From GWE2-42-39 sp963662895 (GTDB lineage: Bacteria; Bacteroidota; Bacteroidia; Bacteroidales; Prolixibacteraceae), in assembly GCA_963662895.1 (NCBI GenBank), contig OY759982.1, forward strand, positions 1,426,001 to 1,490,000: 64,000 nucleotides of DNA, read 5' to 3'. How positions within the stretch are numbered: the first letter of the stretch is position 1; each line of letters begins with the position of its first letter. This document shows, piece after piece, positions 1 through 8,777 of the stretch. The position numbers were made by a program, and so were the translations under genes. The notes beneath the pieces were generated by a model. The model was given only the letters and a program-made list of their open reading frames with translations, made no database searches and was not told where the DNA came from.

Positions 1-1259
1 ATGCCAATACATAAGGCAAAAATAATGATCCGGATATAAAGCATATACTCTGGTCCCATTCCTAACTTTGCAGCTATATACGAAAACAAGACATTGCATA
101 ATACAACAGAACTTATTACAATTTGGTAAGTTTTAATTTTCCCCGTAGCAAAGATAATGACCCATAACGGTGCGGAAAGAGCATCTACCATAGCGGCTAT
201 AATCATCAATTGTGTAAAAAGCACGGTATAATCAGGAACTGTTTCTAACCATATTTTTAATAAAAATTTTGTGTTTAGCAAGACCGGAAGCCCTATTAGC
301 AATAGCAGATAGTAGGAAAATTTGGCGGATCTGAAAATTAGTTTGTCCCGGTTAATGACATCTCCGGCAGCATACGTTTTTGTTAGTTGAGGGTTCAATG
401 CCACCTGTAATCCATATACAAACTGGTTTACCATATTGCTTACACTGTTTGCAATACCGAATGCAGCATTTACAGTTACACCGAAAAAAATATTAATAAG
501 GACATTTATTCCTTGTCTGAAACCTACACTTGCAATACTGCCAAAAATTCCCCAGCCTGAAAAGTTTACAAGTTCTTTGAACAGAGCTTTGTTTTTTTTC
601 TCATTTACTAAGCTAATGTAACTAAAATGTTTTTTGTTATAAAAATAATACCATACTGTAATGGAAACAACAATTAAAAATATTAAGATAGAATATACTA
701 TTAATTTGTCAAAAGGAAGAATAACAAGAATATAAAGAATAACTAACTTCAAAACAGCCTCCATTATGCTGGTATAGGCAAAAAAAGACATTCGTTCATT
801 GGCTATTATATTTGCACCAAAAGGTGCCCGAAAAATATTTACGCAAGTTGCAAGAATAGAAAATTGGTACACCCAATTAGCGGCTATTTTTCTATCTGCG
901 GGGAAATTCATCTGGGTATTTAAGAACCAGAGTCCAATTGTTTCAGCCAAAAATAATACAATAAGAGCTACAATCCCATAAATGATTATGCTTGTACTAA
1001 AAATTTCTTTTAACCGGGAATAATTTTGCCTCCCTAATTCAAACGATAAATAACGTTGTGTTGCCGTTGATAAAGATTGATTAAGAAAGGCAAAAAGAGT
1101 TACAATTCCACCCACAACATTATATAAACCGTAATCGGCAACACCTAAAACCTTTAGAATAACTCTTGAAGCATATAATGAAACCAGCATGGTTATTCCC
1201 ATCCGGAAATAGAGGAAAAGGGTATTTTTTGCGATGCGTTTATTGTTTTCTGAAGGCAT
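1..1259 (-). CDS. Wzx-type oligosaccharide flippase, partial (C-terminus outside window)
   Basis: The reverse-strand reading from the ATG at 1259 is open to the window edge (about 419 codons). It encodes a polytopic membrane protein starting MPSENNKRIAKNTLFLYFR, with hydrophobic helices such as MGITMLVSLYASRVIL and GVADYGLYNVVGG. This is the N-terminal pattern of the polysaccharide flippases (MATE/MOP superfamily) common in Bacteroidetes capsule loci. The family moves undecaprenyl-linked repeat units across the inner membrane. About 490-510 residues are usual, so perhaps 80 are missing. It lies downstream of fnlC on the same strand, which places it in the upxY-led locus, although the plus-strand HU-like gene sits between. 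The flippase assignment is firm; the substrate is unknown. Confidence 0.85.
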   Translation of the reverse strand, partial: MPSENNKRIAKNTLFLYFRMGITMLVSLYASRVILKVLGVADYGLYNVVGGIVTLFAFLNQSLSTATQRYLSFELGRQNYSRLKEIFSTSIIIYGIVALIVLFLAETIGLWFLNTQMNFPADRKIAANWVYQFSILATCVNIFRAPFGANIIANERMSFFAYTSIMEAVLKLVILYILVILPFDKLIVYSILIFLIVVSITVWYYFYNKKHFSYISLVNEKKNKALFKELVNFSGWGIFGSIASVGFRQGINVLINIFFGVTVNAAFGIANSVSNMVNQFVYGLQVALNPQLTKTYAAGDVINRDKLIFRSAKFSYYLLLLIGLPVLLNTKFLLKIWLETVPDYTVLFTQLMIIAAMVDALSAPLWVIIFATGKIKTYQIVISSVVLCNVLFSYIAAKLGMGPEYMLYIRIIIFALCIG

Positions 1260-1578
1260 GAAATTGGTTTAGTGACACTGAGAGCACAGAGGAGACACAG
1301 AGAAATATGAGAGACGATTTAATTTTTCTGCCTCAGAATTGCTGTAACGAAAAAAAAATGGTGAATTTTGAGTTCCGCGTTCAGAGTTCCTGGTTTTAGT
1401 TTTAAGAGGGAAAACAGAAATTCCCGGATCACATAATAAAATCTTAGCTACTACTTGCAGATAGGGTGATTCTCCTCTTTATATGATTAGGGAGACAAAG
1501 CAAACTTGACTTAACACAACTCATTACTTCTTTTTGAAAAATTCCTTTTTTTTTCCGGATTTTTTCGTTTTTCTGTTG

Positions 1579-1609
1579 TTTGGCATTTTATTAATAAAAA
1601 ATATGTTTT
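1579..1609 (+). promoter_or_regulatory. Bacteroidetes-type promoter of the HU-like gene
   Basis: TTTG at 1579-1582, exactly 19 bases, then TATGTTTT at 1602-1609. This fits TTTG-N19-TANNTTTG with one mismatch in the last base. It gives a leader of about 70 bases before the ATG at 1686. The rest of 1260-1578 holds no gene; it starts with a decayed 'cacagaggagacacagag' repeat. Confidence 0.5.
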
Positions 1610-1685
1610 AATTTAATGTTGAATTATATAAACATACTGGATAAGTAGTTTGTGTGATTTTATTATTAACCTTAAAATTTTAATT

Positions 1686-2063
1686 ATGTCCATCTTAATC
1701 AAATCCATCGAGCGGGCAAACCCGCAAAACAGGGAAGAAAAGAAGTTTTATGCTACAGTAGCGACACGTGGCTCTATCGATTTGGACGGCCTGGCCGACC
1801 TGGTTTCAAAATTTTCAGCGCTCAGCCGGGGCGATACCTATTCGGTACTGCTCAACCTGCTGGATGCCATTCCCGCACAATTACTTGACGGGAAAGTAGT
1901 GAGACTCGGTAAACTGGGCACACTTTCCCTGAATGTCGACAGTCTGGGAGTAGCAACAGCCGAAGAAGTTACCGGTGATATCGTAAAATCGGTACATATT
2001 GTTTTCCGTCCGGGACTGGAGCTCAAGGACGAACTGCTGAATTTTTCGGTACGTATGTCGTAA
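1686..2063 (+). CDS. HU-like DNA-binding protein (Bacteroidetes HU family)
   Basis: A 125-residue protein beginning MSILIKSIERANPQNREEKK. The pattern of an N-terminal basic strand, then helices around GSIDLDGLADLVSKFSALSRGDTY, then the beta segment GKVVRLGKLGTLSLNVDS and the C-terminal arm SVHIVFRPG is that of the HU-like 'histone-like' proteins abundant in Bacteroidales. These are longer than classical HU (about 90 residues) and presumably bind and bend DNA. The ATG at 1686 is preferred over the upstream alternative start at 1650 because family members begin right before this strand. It stands alone and is oriented against the flanking polysaccharide genes; such genes are frequent next to capsule loci. 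It has its own promoter and terminator. Confidence 0.85.
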   Translation: MSILIKSIERANPQNREEKKFYATVATRGSIDLDGLADLVSKFSALSRGDTYSVLLNLLDAIPAQLLDGKVVRLGKLGTLSLNVDSLGVATAEEVTGDIVKSVHIVFRPGLELKDELLNFSVRMS

Positions 2064-2084
2064 CTTCCTTTTCTTTATCGTGCA

Positions 2085-2116
2085 GATCCGGTCTTATGGC
2101 CGGATCTTTTTTATTT
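2085..2116 (+). terminator. Rho-independent terminator of the HU-like gene
   Basis: Perfect 7-bp stem GATCCGG (2085-2091) / CCGGATC (2100-2106) with an 8-base loop, followed by TTTTTTATTTTT. It lies 20 bases after the stop codon. Confidence 0.8.
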
Positions 2117-2170
2117 TTGGTAACGGCATGTTTTGCTTTTGTTCGTCCTTGTTAGCGTCCTGTTAAAAAT

Positions 2171-2346
2171 TTATAAGTATATCTTGTTTCTGTTATGCGT
2201 ATATCTTCATTGCGATACACGTGTATCATTGTTGCGTTATGCGTATAACTCAATCGCAATACACGTATATCTTTACAGAGTTATGCGTATAACTCAATTG
2301 AGTTTTGCGTATATTTTAATCAGCTTACGCGTACGTTTTTTTACAT
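2171..2346. repeat. Eight-unit degenerate tandem array, exact 22-bp period
   Basis: Eight units starting at 2171, 2193, 2215, 2237, 2259, 2281, 2303 and 2325. Units alternate between a TTATGCGTATAAC-like form and an ATACACGTATATC-like form, each with a central CG (2198, 2220, 2242, 2264, 2286, 2308, 2330). Sequence drifts but spacing never does. An open frame crosses it (2133-2351) but its heptad-like pattern follows from the DNA repeat, and no start signal supports it. Confidence 0.8.
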
Positions 2347-2705
2347 CGTGAAATCCAAAGAACAGCCGGGTTAAACACGAAGACTCAAAGACACGAAGAT
2401 ACAAATATCAAAATTCCAAATTCCCCAAAGAACAGTATCCGGTATCGAACGGCGATTTACTGTGTCCCTTCTCCCGTTTTCGTTTTCTTTTGCCTTTTTA
2501 CTTTTCACTTTTGCCTTCACTTCTACTGTGGACTGTATGCAGAACACTTAATTTCTTTCGCGTCCTGGCGTCTTTCCGTTTATTCTATGTGTCCTATCTT
2601 GTATGACATAAGGAATTTATCGTACACCCATTTTTTACACTTTCCCCTGTTTTTTTCCAATCGTCGATAAATATATTGTCCGTTGATACGGCATTTTCGG
2701 TCAGG
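2347..2705. other. Intergenic relic of dispersed repeats
   Basis: No gene is visible. It contains 'ttaaacacgaagactcaaagacacgaag'-type repeat sequence at about 2371-2400 and AT-rich decayed sequence. The same repeat flanks the 21-bp array near 52400. Confidence 0.5.
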
Positions 2706-3899
2706 TTACCGGTTGTCAGTTTTCCTCCACACCATCTTATTCACCACTCCGGTATAGCTCTGAATAATCTTGATCACTTTAGTGCTCACATTCTCATCAA
2801 TATAGTCAGGAACCGGTATACCCTGCCCACCGTTGGCGTTCATTTGAATAGCTGTGTCAACAGCTTGCAAAAGTGACTTTTCATCAATTCCGGCTAGGAT
2901 AAAGCATGCCTTGTCCAGCGCTTCGGGGCGTTCGGTGCTGGTACGGATACAAACTGCAGGGAATGGATGCCCTGTTGATATGAAGAAACTACTTTCCTCC
3001 GGAAGAGTGCCGCTATCGGAAACTACTGCGCAAGCATTCATTTGTAAACAGTTGTAATCATGAAAACCAAGTGGTTCGTGTTGAATGACCCTCTTATCCA
3101 ATACAAAGCCGCTTGCTTCAAGCCGTTTTTTGGAACGGGGGTGACACGAATAGAGAATGGGCATGTCGTATTTCTCTGCCATTGCATTGATAGCATTGAA
3201 AAGGGACAAAAAGTTCTTTTCAGTATCTATATTTTCTTCGCGGTGAGCTGAAAGCAGAATGTATTTTTCTTTTTCAAGCCCCAGGCGTTTGTGTACATCG
3301 GAGGACTCTATTTCAGCGAGGTTGGAGTGAAGTACCTCGGCCATTGGAGAGCCTGTAACATAGGTCCGTTCTTTTGGTAATCCGTTCTCTGCTAAATACC
3401 GCCGCGCATGCTCGCTGTAGCACAGGTTAACGTCGGAGATGATATCCACAATACGCCGGTTGGTCTCTTCCGGCAGGCATTCGTCCTTGCAGCGGTTGCC
3501 AGCCTCCATGTGGAAAATTGGTATGTGTAACCGCTTGGCAGCAATGGCCGAGAGGCAACTGTTGGTGTCTCCCAGTATCAAAAGTGCATCTGGTTGTATA
3601 TCAACCATGAGTTTATAACTGCAATTGATGATATTGCCTATTGTGGAGCCGAGGTCATCGCCTACAGCATCCATATAAACCTCAGGATCGTCTATCTTAA
3701 GGTCGCGGAAGAAAACCCCGTTTAAATTATAATCGTAATTCTGGCCGGTATGGGCAAGGATGGTATCGAAGTATTGGCGGCATTTGTTAATCACCGCTGC
3801 CAGACGTATAATCTCAGGCCGGGTTCCTACAATGATGAGGAGTTTGAGCTTGCCGTTGCCCCTGAATTTTATATCTGAATAGTCTAATTTGGTGGACAT
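2706..3899 (-). CDS. fnlC: UDP-N-acetyl-L-fucosamine synthase (C2 epimerase, FnlC/WbjD/CapG type)
   Basis: A 397-residue non-hydrolysing UDP-HexNAc 2-epimerase. Visible motifs are GTRPEIIRLA, HTGQNYD, GDTNSC, HMEAGNRC, EETNRRIVD and DSGTLPEE near the C-terminus. The DSGTLPEE form, rather than the DSGGIQEE of WecB, together with fnlA and fnlB upstream, identifies the branch that converts UDP-N-acetyl-L-pneumosamine to UDP-L-FucNAc. The ATG at 3899 (MSTKLDYSDIKF) is preferred to a TTG at 3926. It is the last gene of the fnl set, but about 1.3 kb separates it from fnlB instead of a few bases. A leftover fnlC 3' end next to fnlB (4436-4535) suggests this copy replaced, or was displaced from, the original position. 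Cytoplasmic. Confidence 0.9.
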   Translation of the reverse strand: MSTKLDYSDIKFRGNGKLKLLIIVGTRPEIIRLAAVINKCRQYFDTILAHTGQNYDYNLNGVFFRDLKIDDPEVYMDAVGDDLGSTIGNIINCSYKLMVDIQPDALLILGDTNSCLSAIAAKRLHIPIFHMEAGNRCKDECLPEETNRRIVDIISDVNLCYSEHARRYLAENGLPKERTYVTGSPMAEVLHSNLAEIESSDVHKRLGLEKEKYILLSAHREENIDTEKNFLSLFNAINAMAEKYDMPILYSCHPRSKKRLEASGFVLDKRVIQHEPLGFHDYNCLQMNACAVVSDSGTLPEESSFFISTGHPFPAVCIRTSTERPEALDKACFILAGIDEKSLLQAVDTAIQMNANGGQGIPVPDYIDENVSTKVIKIIQSYTGVVNKMVWRKTDNR

Positions 3900-3975
3900 A
3901 GTTAAGTAAAAAGTAAAAAGAATCAAGTAAAAAAGCGTTGCACTGAGCGTAGCTGAAGTGTGAAAAGTAAGCTCT

Positions 3976-4317
3976 TTATGCTTTGTTTACTATAGCTCCA
4001 AAAATTTTCTTTAGTTCCTGACTTTCTTGTAACAATCGATCTAATTCGGGATGTTCAATGTCGCCAATCTTCTTAATAACCCTCAGCCAATAGTTCGATT
4101 CTCTTGCTTCGCGTAATGAAATTTTGACTTTATTTTTAAAATCAGCTTTTGAAGAACCAGCTTGCGATTCTTCATAATTGGCTCCAGTTGAAGTAGAACT
4201 TTTTATCAATTGATTTTTAATTACATAATATTCCTGATTATTGGGTAACTGCCTCAAAAATATAATGCAATCGACTCCAAAATCAAAAGTTCTTTTCAGT
4301 AAATCATTTTCTTTCAC
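3976..4317 (-). CDS. Four-helix bundle protein (23S rRNA intervening-sequence protein family)
   Basis: A 113-residue, mostly helical protein. It has the conserved QLIKSSTSTGANYEESQAGSS segment and KISLREARESNYWL, typical of the S23/IVP four-helix-bundle family first seen in inserts within 23S rRNA genes. The function is unknown. Members are often scattered as single genes in repeat-rich intergenic DNA, as here between fnlB and fnlC. The start is GTG at 4317; no upstream ATG is in frame. The flanks carry remnants of a common palindromic repeat ('cactgagcgtagctgaagtg' at about 3941-3960) and the self-complementary CTTTAG/CTAAAG at about 4416-4430. The gene itself looks intact. Confidence 0.8.
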   Translation of the reverse strand: MKENDLLKRTFDFGVDCIIFLRQLPNNQEYYVIKNQLIKSSTSTGANYEESQAGSSKADFKNKVKISLREARESNYWLRVIKKIGDIEHPELDRLLQESQELKKIFGAIVNKA

Positions 4318-4435
4318 ACGTAAATATTTTTATAAATTACGGCATTCTATTGAATTATTAATTGAATGTTGAACTTCCTTGTATCTTTTCCCTTTCATTG
4401 TTTCATGTCGTTAGTCTTTAGGACTAAAGCACGGA

Positions 4436-4535
4436 TTACAAATCCACACCAGCGATGTTGTCTGTTTTTCCCCCTAACATTCTTACTATTCCGGTGTAAT
4501 CTTGGATAATCTTGATCACTTTGGTGTTCACAGCT
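4436..4535 (-). pseudogene. 3'-end remnant of a second fnlC
   Basis: Read on the minus strand, this gives VNTKVIKIIQDYTGIV, then RMLGGKTDN and a stop at 4436. The end of the intact fnlC reads VSTKVIKIIQSYTGVV, then NKMVWRKTDN. The homology starts abruptly near 4535, just after an in-frame stop. It is closer to fnlB than the intact copy is and diverged enough to be a separate allele. It is therefore the scar of an older fnlC, not a copying artefact. Confidence 0.75.
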
Positions 4536-4542
4536 CGTTTTA

Positions 4543-4685
4543 TTATTTAAAGCGGATTTGGATATAGTTTTTTATTTGATTCCAAATCTCCATAATCAGA
4601 TGATAATGTTTGTGTAGCATATTCAGACCGTTGATTACTTCATCGGTAATAAACGGATATTCGTGGGTAACAATGTTTTTTTTTC
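4543..4685 (-). pseudogene. C-terminal fragment of a HEPN-domain protein
   Basis: The reverse-strand reading ending at the stop 4543-4545 gives NIVTHEYPFITDEVINGLN, followed by a helical tail ending NYIQIRFK. This is the end of a small HEPN (HepT-like) toxin, normally encoded beside an MNT nucleotidyltransferase as here. Only about 47 residues of the usual 110-140 remain. No start or N-terminal helices are visible, so it is a relic. Confidence 0.55.
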
Positions 4686-4690
4686 TGCAT

Positions 4691-4995
4691 TTATGAAAGT
4701 TCTACATGGTTAAGCGTAATCGACCGATAAAAGTTTTGTTTTTTACGTGTATTTATGTTGTCAAAAACTACATCAATTTTCTGGGTGCCAATCCTTTTTT
4801 TAGTTCAGCAAGAAAATAAATTTTTGCATCAAGAGTTAGTACCTGCTCATTTTTATTTCTGATCAACAGGTCGATATCGCCTCCCCGTTTCAGGTCATCG
4901 GTTCTTGATCCAAAAAGGTAAACCTTTGTCTCGCTTCCAACGTGTTTTTTTGAAAGGGCCTTGATGGTTTGTATTTGTAATTCAGTTAGCCGCAT
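4691..4995 (-). pseudogene. Frameshifted MNT-type nucleotidyltransferase (MntA-like)
   Basis: The first 75 codons from the ATG at 4995 encode MRLTELQIQTIKALSKKHVG with the nucleotidyltransferase signature LFGSR..D..RGGDIDLL. This is the GSxxxG-DxD motif of minimal nucleotidyltransferases that act as antitoxins of HEPN toxins. The frame then ends early at 4768. A one-base shift near 4785 restores the family's usual continuation (GTQKIDVVFDNIN and RKKQNFYRSI) up to a stop at 4691. With the HEPN fragment downstream, this is a decayed MNT/HEPN pair. Confidence 0.7.
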
Positions 4996-5126
4996 AAAGC
5001 AAAATTATGAAAAAGTTTTAAAGAGATCATCTCTGTTTTTGGTTTTCGGTTTCATCAGGTACCTTACCGTTTATTTTTTGATTTCTTACAAAGATAGTGT
5101 TTTTCCCTTTTGGTTTTCAATGATAA

Positions 5127-5183
5127 ACAACCATTACCAGACAACCATTACCAGACAACCGATAACCGATAACCGATAACCGA
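5127..5183. repeat. Short tandem repeats (14 bp x2, then 7 bp x3.5)
   Basis: ACAACCATTACCAG occurs at 5127-5140 and 5141-5154. CCGATAA then occurs three and a half times from 5159 to 5183. It ends just before the fnlB stop codon and looks like slippage-generated sequence. Confidence 0.85.
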
Positions 5184-5190
5184 CACCTGC

Positions 5191-6342
5191 CTACTCCACT
5201 TTTTCAAAATAAGTATCCGGTTTCTCAGGATCGAAAGTTTCATTAGCCCACATAAAGGTGACCATATCGGTATCGCCAAGATTTTCTATGTTGTGGGTGT
5301 AGCCTGTCGGGATGTCCACTACTTCAATTTTTTCTCCTGAGACGTAATATTCGATAATTTCCGCATTAGTATTACCTGCCTTTCTGAAGCGGATAACTCC
5401 TTTGCCGCTCACCACGACAAACTTTTCGTTTTTTGTATGGTGCCAGTGGTTTCCTTTCGTGATATGTGGTTTGCTGATATTAACTGAGAATTGTCCGCGG
5501 TCAGGAGTGCGGATAATTTCAGTAAAACAGCCTCTCTCATCTATATTCATTAGGAGGGGATAAGAGAAGCCTTCTTCCGGCAGATAGGACAGGTATGTGG
5601 AATAAAGTTTTTTTGTAAAGGTATCGCTCATATCAGGGACTTCCAGTGTTTTTCGGTTCTCCCTGAAAGAATAAAGCAGGTCTGCAATTTGTCCAAGCGT
5701 GGCGGTATATATATCAGGCACATAACAGTAATCGTCCGTACGATGTTCTTCACCTTTCAATGCAGCTATCATCTCCGCAACAAGGTCATCAATATAAACG
5801 AGGCTAAGCTGATTCTCTCGGTTGCTGATGGTGACAGGCAGGTCATTGGCGATATTATTGCAAAAAGTGGCGACGGCGCTGTTATAGTTGGGACGGCACC
5901 ACTTGCCAAAAAGGTTTGGAAACCGGTAAACAAGTACTTTTACCCCTGTCTCCCTCGAATATTGAAACATAAGTTCTTCACCGGCTTTTTTGGATTGGCC
6001 GTAAGTATTTTCAAGGGCTGCCTGGGTAGATGAACTGATCATCATCGGGCATGTGTTCTTGTACTTCTTCAGGTTGTCAAGCAATGTGTTGGCAAAGCCG
6101 AAGTTGCCTGCCATGAACTCGGTTTGATCCTTCGGACGGTTGACGCCTGCCAGATTAAAAACAAAATCAGCCTTCTGGCAATATTCATCAAGCAATGCAG
6201 GATTGGTATCGATGTCGTACTCAAAGATTTTATCAATCTTCAGTTCTCCGAATGATTTGTCCTTTCCCTCTTTTATATTTTTAAGTTCTGAGCAGAGGTT
6301 TTTTCCTACAAAACCATTGGCGCCTGTAACAAGTATATTCAT
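5191..6342 (-). CDS. fnlB: UDP-sugar C4 reductase with C-terminal cupin (FnlB/CapF type)
   Basis: A 383-residue two-domain enzyme. Residues 1 to about 245 are an extended SDR with the NAD(P)-binding MNILVTGANGFVGKNL. Residues about 260-380 are a cupin with the metal-binding HITKGNHWHHTKNEKF. That architecture is diagnostic for CapF/WbjC/FnlB, which processes the FnlA product (epimerisation and NADPH reduction) on the way to UDP-L-FucNAc. It starts seven bases after fnlA ends and is presumably co-transcribed and translationally close. CapF homologues are about 370 residues, so the length is normal. Cytoplasmic. Confidence 0.92.
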   Translation of the reverse strand: MNILVTGANGFVGKNLCSELKNIKEGKDKSFGELKIDKIFEYDIDTNPALLDEYCQKADFVFNLAGVNRPKDQTEFMAGNFGFANTLLDNLKKYKNTCPMMISSSTQAALENTYGQSKKAGEELMFQYSRETGVKVLVYRFPNLFGKWCRPNYNSAVATFCNNIANDLPVTISNRENQLSLVYIDDLVAEMIAALKGEEHRTDDYCYVPDIYTATLGQIADLLYSFRENRKTLEVPDMSDTFTKKLYSTYLSYLPEEGFSYPLLMNIDERGCFTEIIRTPDRGQFSVNISKPHITKGNHWHHTKNEKFVVVSGKGVIRFRKAGNTNAEIIEYYVSGEKIEVVDIPTGYTHNIENLGDTDMVTFMWANETFDPEKPDTYFEKVE

Positions 6343-6349
6343 TGCTTAT

Positions 6350-7405
6350 TTATTCGCTTATGATTTCCTTTGTCCGTGACTTTTCCTGTAAGCCGAGGTC
6401 TTCCCGGACAAAACGGAGTTTGAAGAGCAGTTTCTTCATCCCTTCGACATTGAGACGTTTTGTATTATGGGAATGGTAATCTTCAATTTTGGATACTTCT
6501 TCGTCGCCTTCAATAAAGAACTTATTGTAGTTGAGATCGCGGGTATCACAGGGGATGCGGTAATAGTTATCCATATCGATGGCCTGAGCCATTTCTTCAC
6601 GGGTGACAAGGGTCTCGTAAAGCTTCTCTCCGTGACGGGTACCAATGATCTTAACTTCTACATCTGAGTAATAGAGTTCCTTAAGGGCAGTAGCTAATGT
6701 ATCGAGTGTTGCCGCAGGTGCTTTCTGAACAAAGAGATCGCCATTTTTTCCATGCTCAAAGGCGTACATGACAAGATCTACAGCATCGTCAAGGGTCATC
6801 ATGAACCGGGTCATGTTGGGATCGGTGATGGTTATCGGCTTACCGTTTTTGATCTGATCGACCCAAAGGGGGATAACAGAGCCGCGTGATGCCATCACAT
6901 TACCATACCGGGTACAGCAGATAGTCGTTGCAGCACCTTGCCCGAGCTGGCGTCCTTTGGCAATGGCAACTTTTTCCATCATAGCCTTGCTGATGCCCAT
7001 GGCATTGATGGGGTATGCGGCCTTGTCGGTGGAAAGGACTACGACGTTTTTTACTCCATGGGCAATAGCGGATTCAAGTACGTTGTTGGTTCCTTCTACA
7101 TTTGTGTGCATAGCTTCCATTGGAAAGAACTCACAGCTTGGAACCTGTTTTAATGCTGCTGCGGAAAAAATATAATCGACACCATGCATGACATTGTCAA
7201 CCGACTGGCGATCACGGACATTGCCTATATAGAATTTAACTTTAGGATTCAGCAAACGGTGCCGCATGTCGTCCTGCTTTTTCTCATCACGGCTGAATAT
7301 GCGGATTTCCTTAATGTCAGAATCAAGGAAACGGCGCAATACGGCATTTCCGAAAGAACCGGTTCCGCCGGTAATGAGCAATGTTTTGTCTCTGAAAATG
7401 GACAT
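6350..7405 (-). CDS. fnlA: UDP-GlcNAc 4,6-dehydratase/5-epimerase (FnlA/CapE type)
   Basis: A 351-residue SDR of the polysaccharide-synthesis dehydratase family. It has the nucleotide-binding LLITGGTGSFGNAVLRRFL at the N-terminus, then FSRDEKKQDDMRH, STDKAAYPINAMGISKAMMEK and RYGNVMASRGSVIPLW. The catalytic YxxxK tyrosine position is a methionine (MGISK), the known hallmark of this inverting dehydratase branch. It opens the UDP-L-FucNAc pathway by turning UDP-GlcNAc into a 4-keto-6-deoxy-L-sugar. It is the first of the three fnl genes in transcription order, directly upstream of fnlB. Confidence 0.93.
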   Translation of the reverse strand: MSIFRDKTLLITGGTGSFGNAVLRRFLDSDIKEIRIFSRDEKKQDDMRHRLLNPKVKFYIGNVRDRQSVDNVMHGVDYIFSAAALKQVPSCEFFPMEAMHTNVEGTNNVLESAIAHGVKNVVVLSTDKAAYPINAMGISKAMMEKVAIAKGRQLGQGAATTICCTRYGNVMASRGSVIPLWVDQIKNGKPITITDPNMTRFMMTLDDAVDLVMYAFEHGKNGDLFVQKAPAATLDTLATALKELYYSDVEVKIIGTRHGEKLYETLVTREEMAQAIDMDNYYRIPCDTRDLNYNKFFIEGDEEVSKIEDYHSHNTKRLNVEGMKKLLFKLRFVREDLGLQEKSRTKEIISE

Positions 7406-8534
7406 AATTAAATATTAAAAATCTGTGATTGGTTAGTCAATTAAATCAATACGATCAATATCTTCCCGCAGCCTGTCCAGGGATAGTCTTTCCACCAATG
7501 GATAACAACGGTTTTTGATAATTTTCTGTTAAGGTATACAGCCGGGTAGCATAACCTGCTGCTAATACAAGGATTTTTATCAATTATCAAATTTAATAAA
7601 CAGCCAAATAAACACGAAGAAATAGTTACAGTTGGCAGTTGCAGTTAGCAGTGAACAGCCGTGGAAAACTATTTTTCAAAATCTAAAATCCAAAAGTCAA
7701 GTTCCAAATTTTAAATTTCTGTATCAAGTGTCGAACTCTCCGCTACCGCACGATTGTATCGTGTGGTTTGACCACTTTCATTTCAATTCATCTCCATCGC
7801 AACTGGTTGGAAAAGTCCCCCTTGGGGGATTTAGGGGTTTTAATCACAATGTTCACAGAGAAAATACACAGAGAACCACAGAGTGTTGCTATGTGAATCT
7901 ATTACTGTGCCTATGTGTTACGGATGTTCATTTTTTTCAATCGATAAAAAAACGAACCAAAAAATCTTGTCGAACCAAACCCTCAGCCGGGCGTTTTGAC
8001 GGGCCCTTGCACCTTTCAGAACTGCGTTCGTCAAACAGAGAAGATTTTTTAACGTTTACTCCATCGATTCTCTTAACGTTTTTTTTCCTTAGGAGGGAAA
8101 CCGTCTCTTATTGTTGTTTGCTTCAGGAAAAAATAATAAGTATAAAAGGTTTATTATCCCTTATTTTCATGTACCATCAATAGAACAGATTCCAAATACC
8201 AATATTCAATAAGGTCTAATATCTGTAATCTAATGTCTAATATCTTTTTACCACAGAGCACCACCGAGTTATTTTCACAGAGGACACAGAGTGGAATTTT
8301 GATTAACGATTGAATATTAACGAATGATGAGTGATGATTTGTTGGCGTTCGGCGTTCCCGCTTTTTCTGTCTTCCGTCTCCTGTTGCCGTTCTCCTCCTT
8401 CGTGTTTATCCAGCTGTTCTGCGTAAGAGTCTCTGTATTTTTTTTAGCATTATTTTAACATTGTTTAAATAACAATAGAACAGATTAACTATTTGTAAAA
8501 AGTGATTCCTTCAATACGCAACTATCAATAATTA
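7406..8534. other. 1.1-kb intergenic stretch of decayed dispersed repeats
   Basis: No credible gene. A long open frame (7632-8183) consists of repeat-derived sequence: a 'tcccccttgggggatttagggg' block near 7818, 'cacagagaaccacagag' near 7860 and 8255-8290, and a block at about 7945-8010 resembling the reverse complement of about 18000-18070. Composition is uneven and no homology is recognisable. It separates fnlA from the upstream genes of the upxY unit. Confidence 0.6.
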
Positions 8535-8777
8535 TCAGATTCCTGGCCATGCCTGTTTTCTTAAATCTTCTAACGTTGGAAAATCGGATAGTTGATCAAA
8601 AAAAATTTCAGGATCATTCGCATTGCTGGTCGGTTTTATCAGATCGAATTTTATTTTTTCTTTATAGATTTCACTAATAGAGATAGATGTTTTGTCATTT
8701 TTTGCCAATTCCTTAGCCAAAAGGATGAGTGCATTGAATGCAGGTTTATTTTTTTTTATCCGAATTATTGTTTCCAT
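8535..8777 (-). CDS. Small antitoxin-like protein, solitary
   Basis: An 80-residue protein from the ATG at 8777, beginning METIIRIKKNKPAFNALILL and ending FPTLEDLRKQAWPGI. A short N-terminal strand, a helix and a partly disordered acidic C-terminus are the layout of small type II antitoxins. It is similar in size and start pattern to the antitoxin at 30861-31070. No toxin gene is visible on either side, so it would be an orphan. The assignment is by resemblance only; the frame is clean and AT-rich, and coding is probable but not certain. Confidence 0.5.
   Translation of the reverse strand: METIIRIKKNKPAFNALILLAKELAKNDKTSISISEIYKEKIKFDLIKPTSNANDPEIFFDQLSDFPTLEDLRKQAWPGI

Noticed and set aside
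2171..2346. Possible CRISPR array (and likewise 52569-52748)
   Set aside because: Units are contiguous and degenerate, with no constant repeat and unique spacers; no cas genes nearby.
2133..2351. 72-codon open frame over the 22-bp array
   Set aside because: The pattern follows from the DNA repeat; there is no start signal and no homology.
7632..8183. 183-codon open frame on the plus strand
   Set aside because: It is built from known kinds of intergenic repeats, shows no domain and has an improbable composition.
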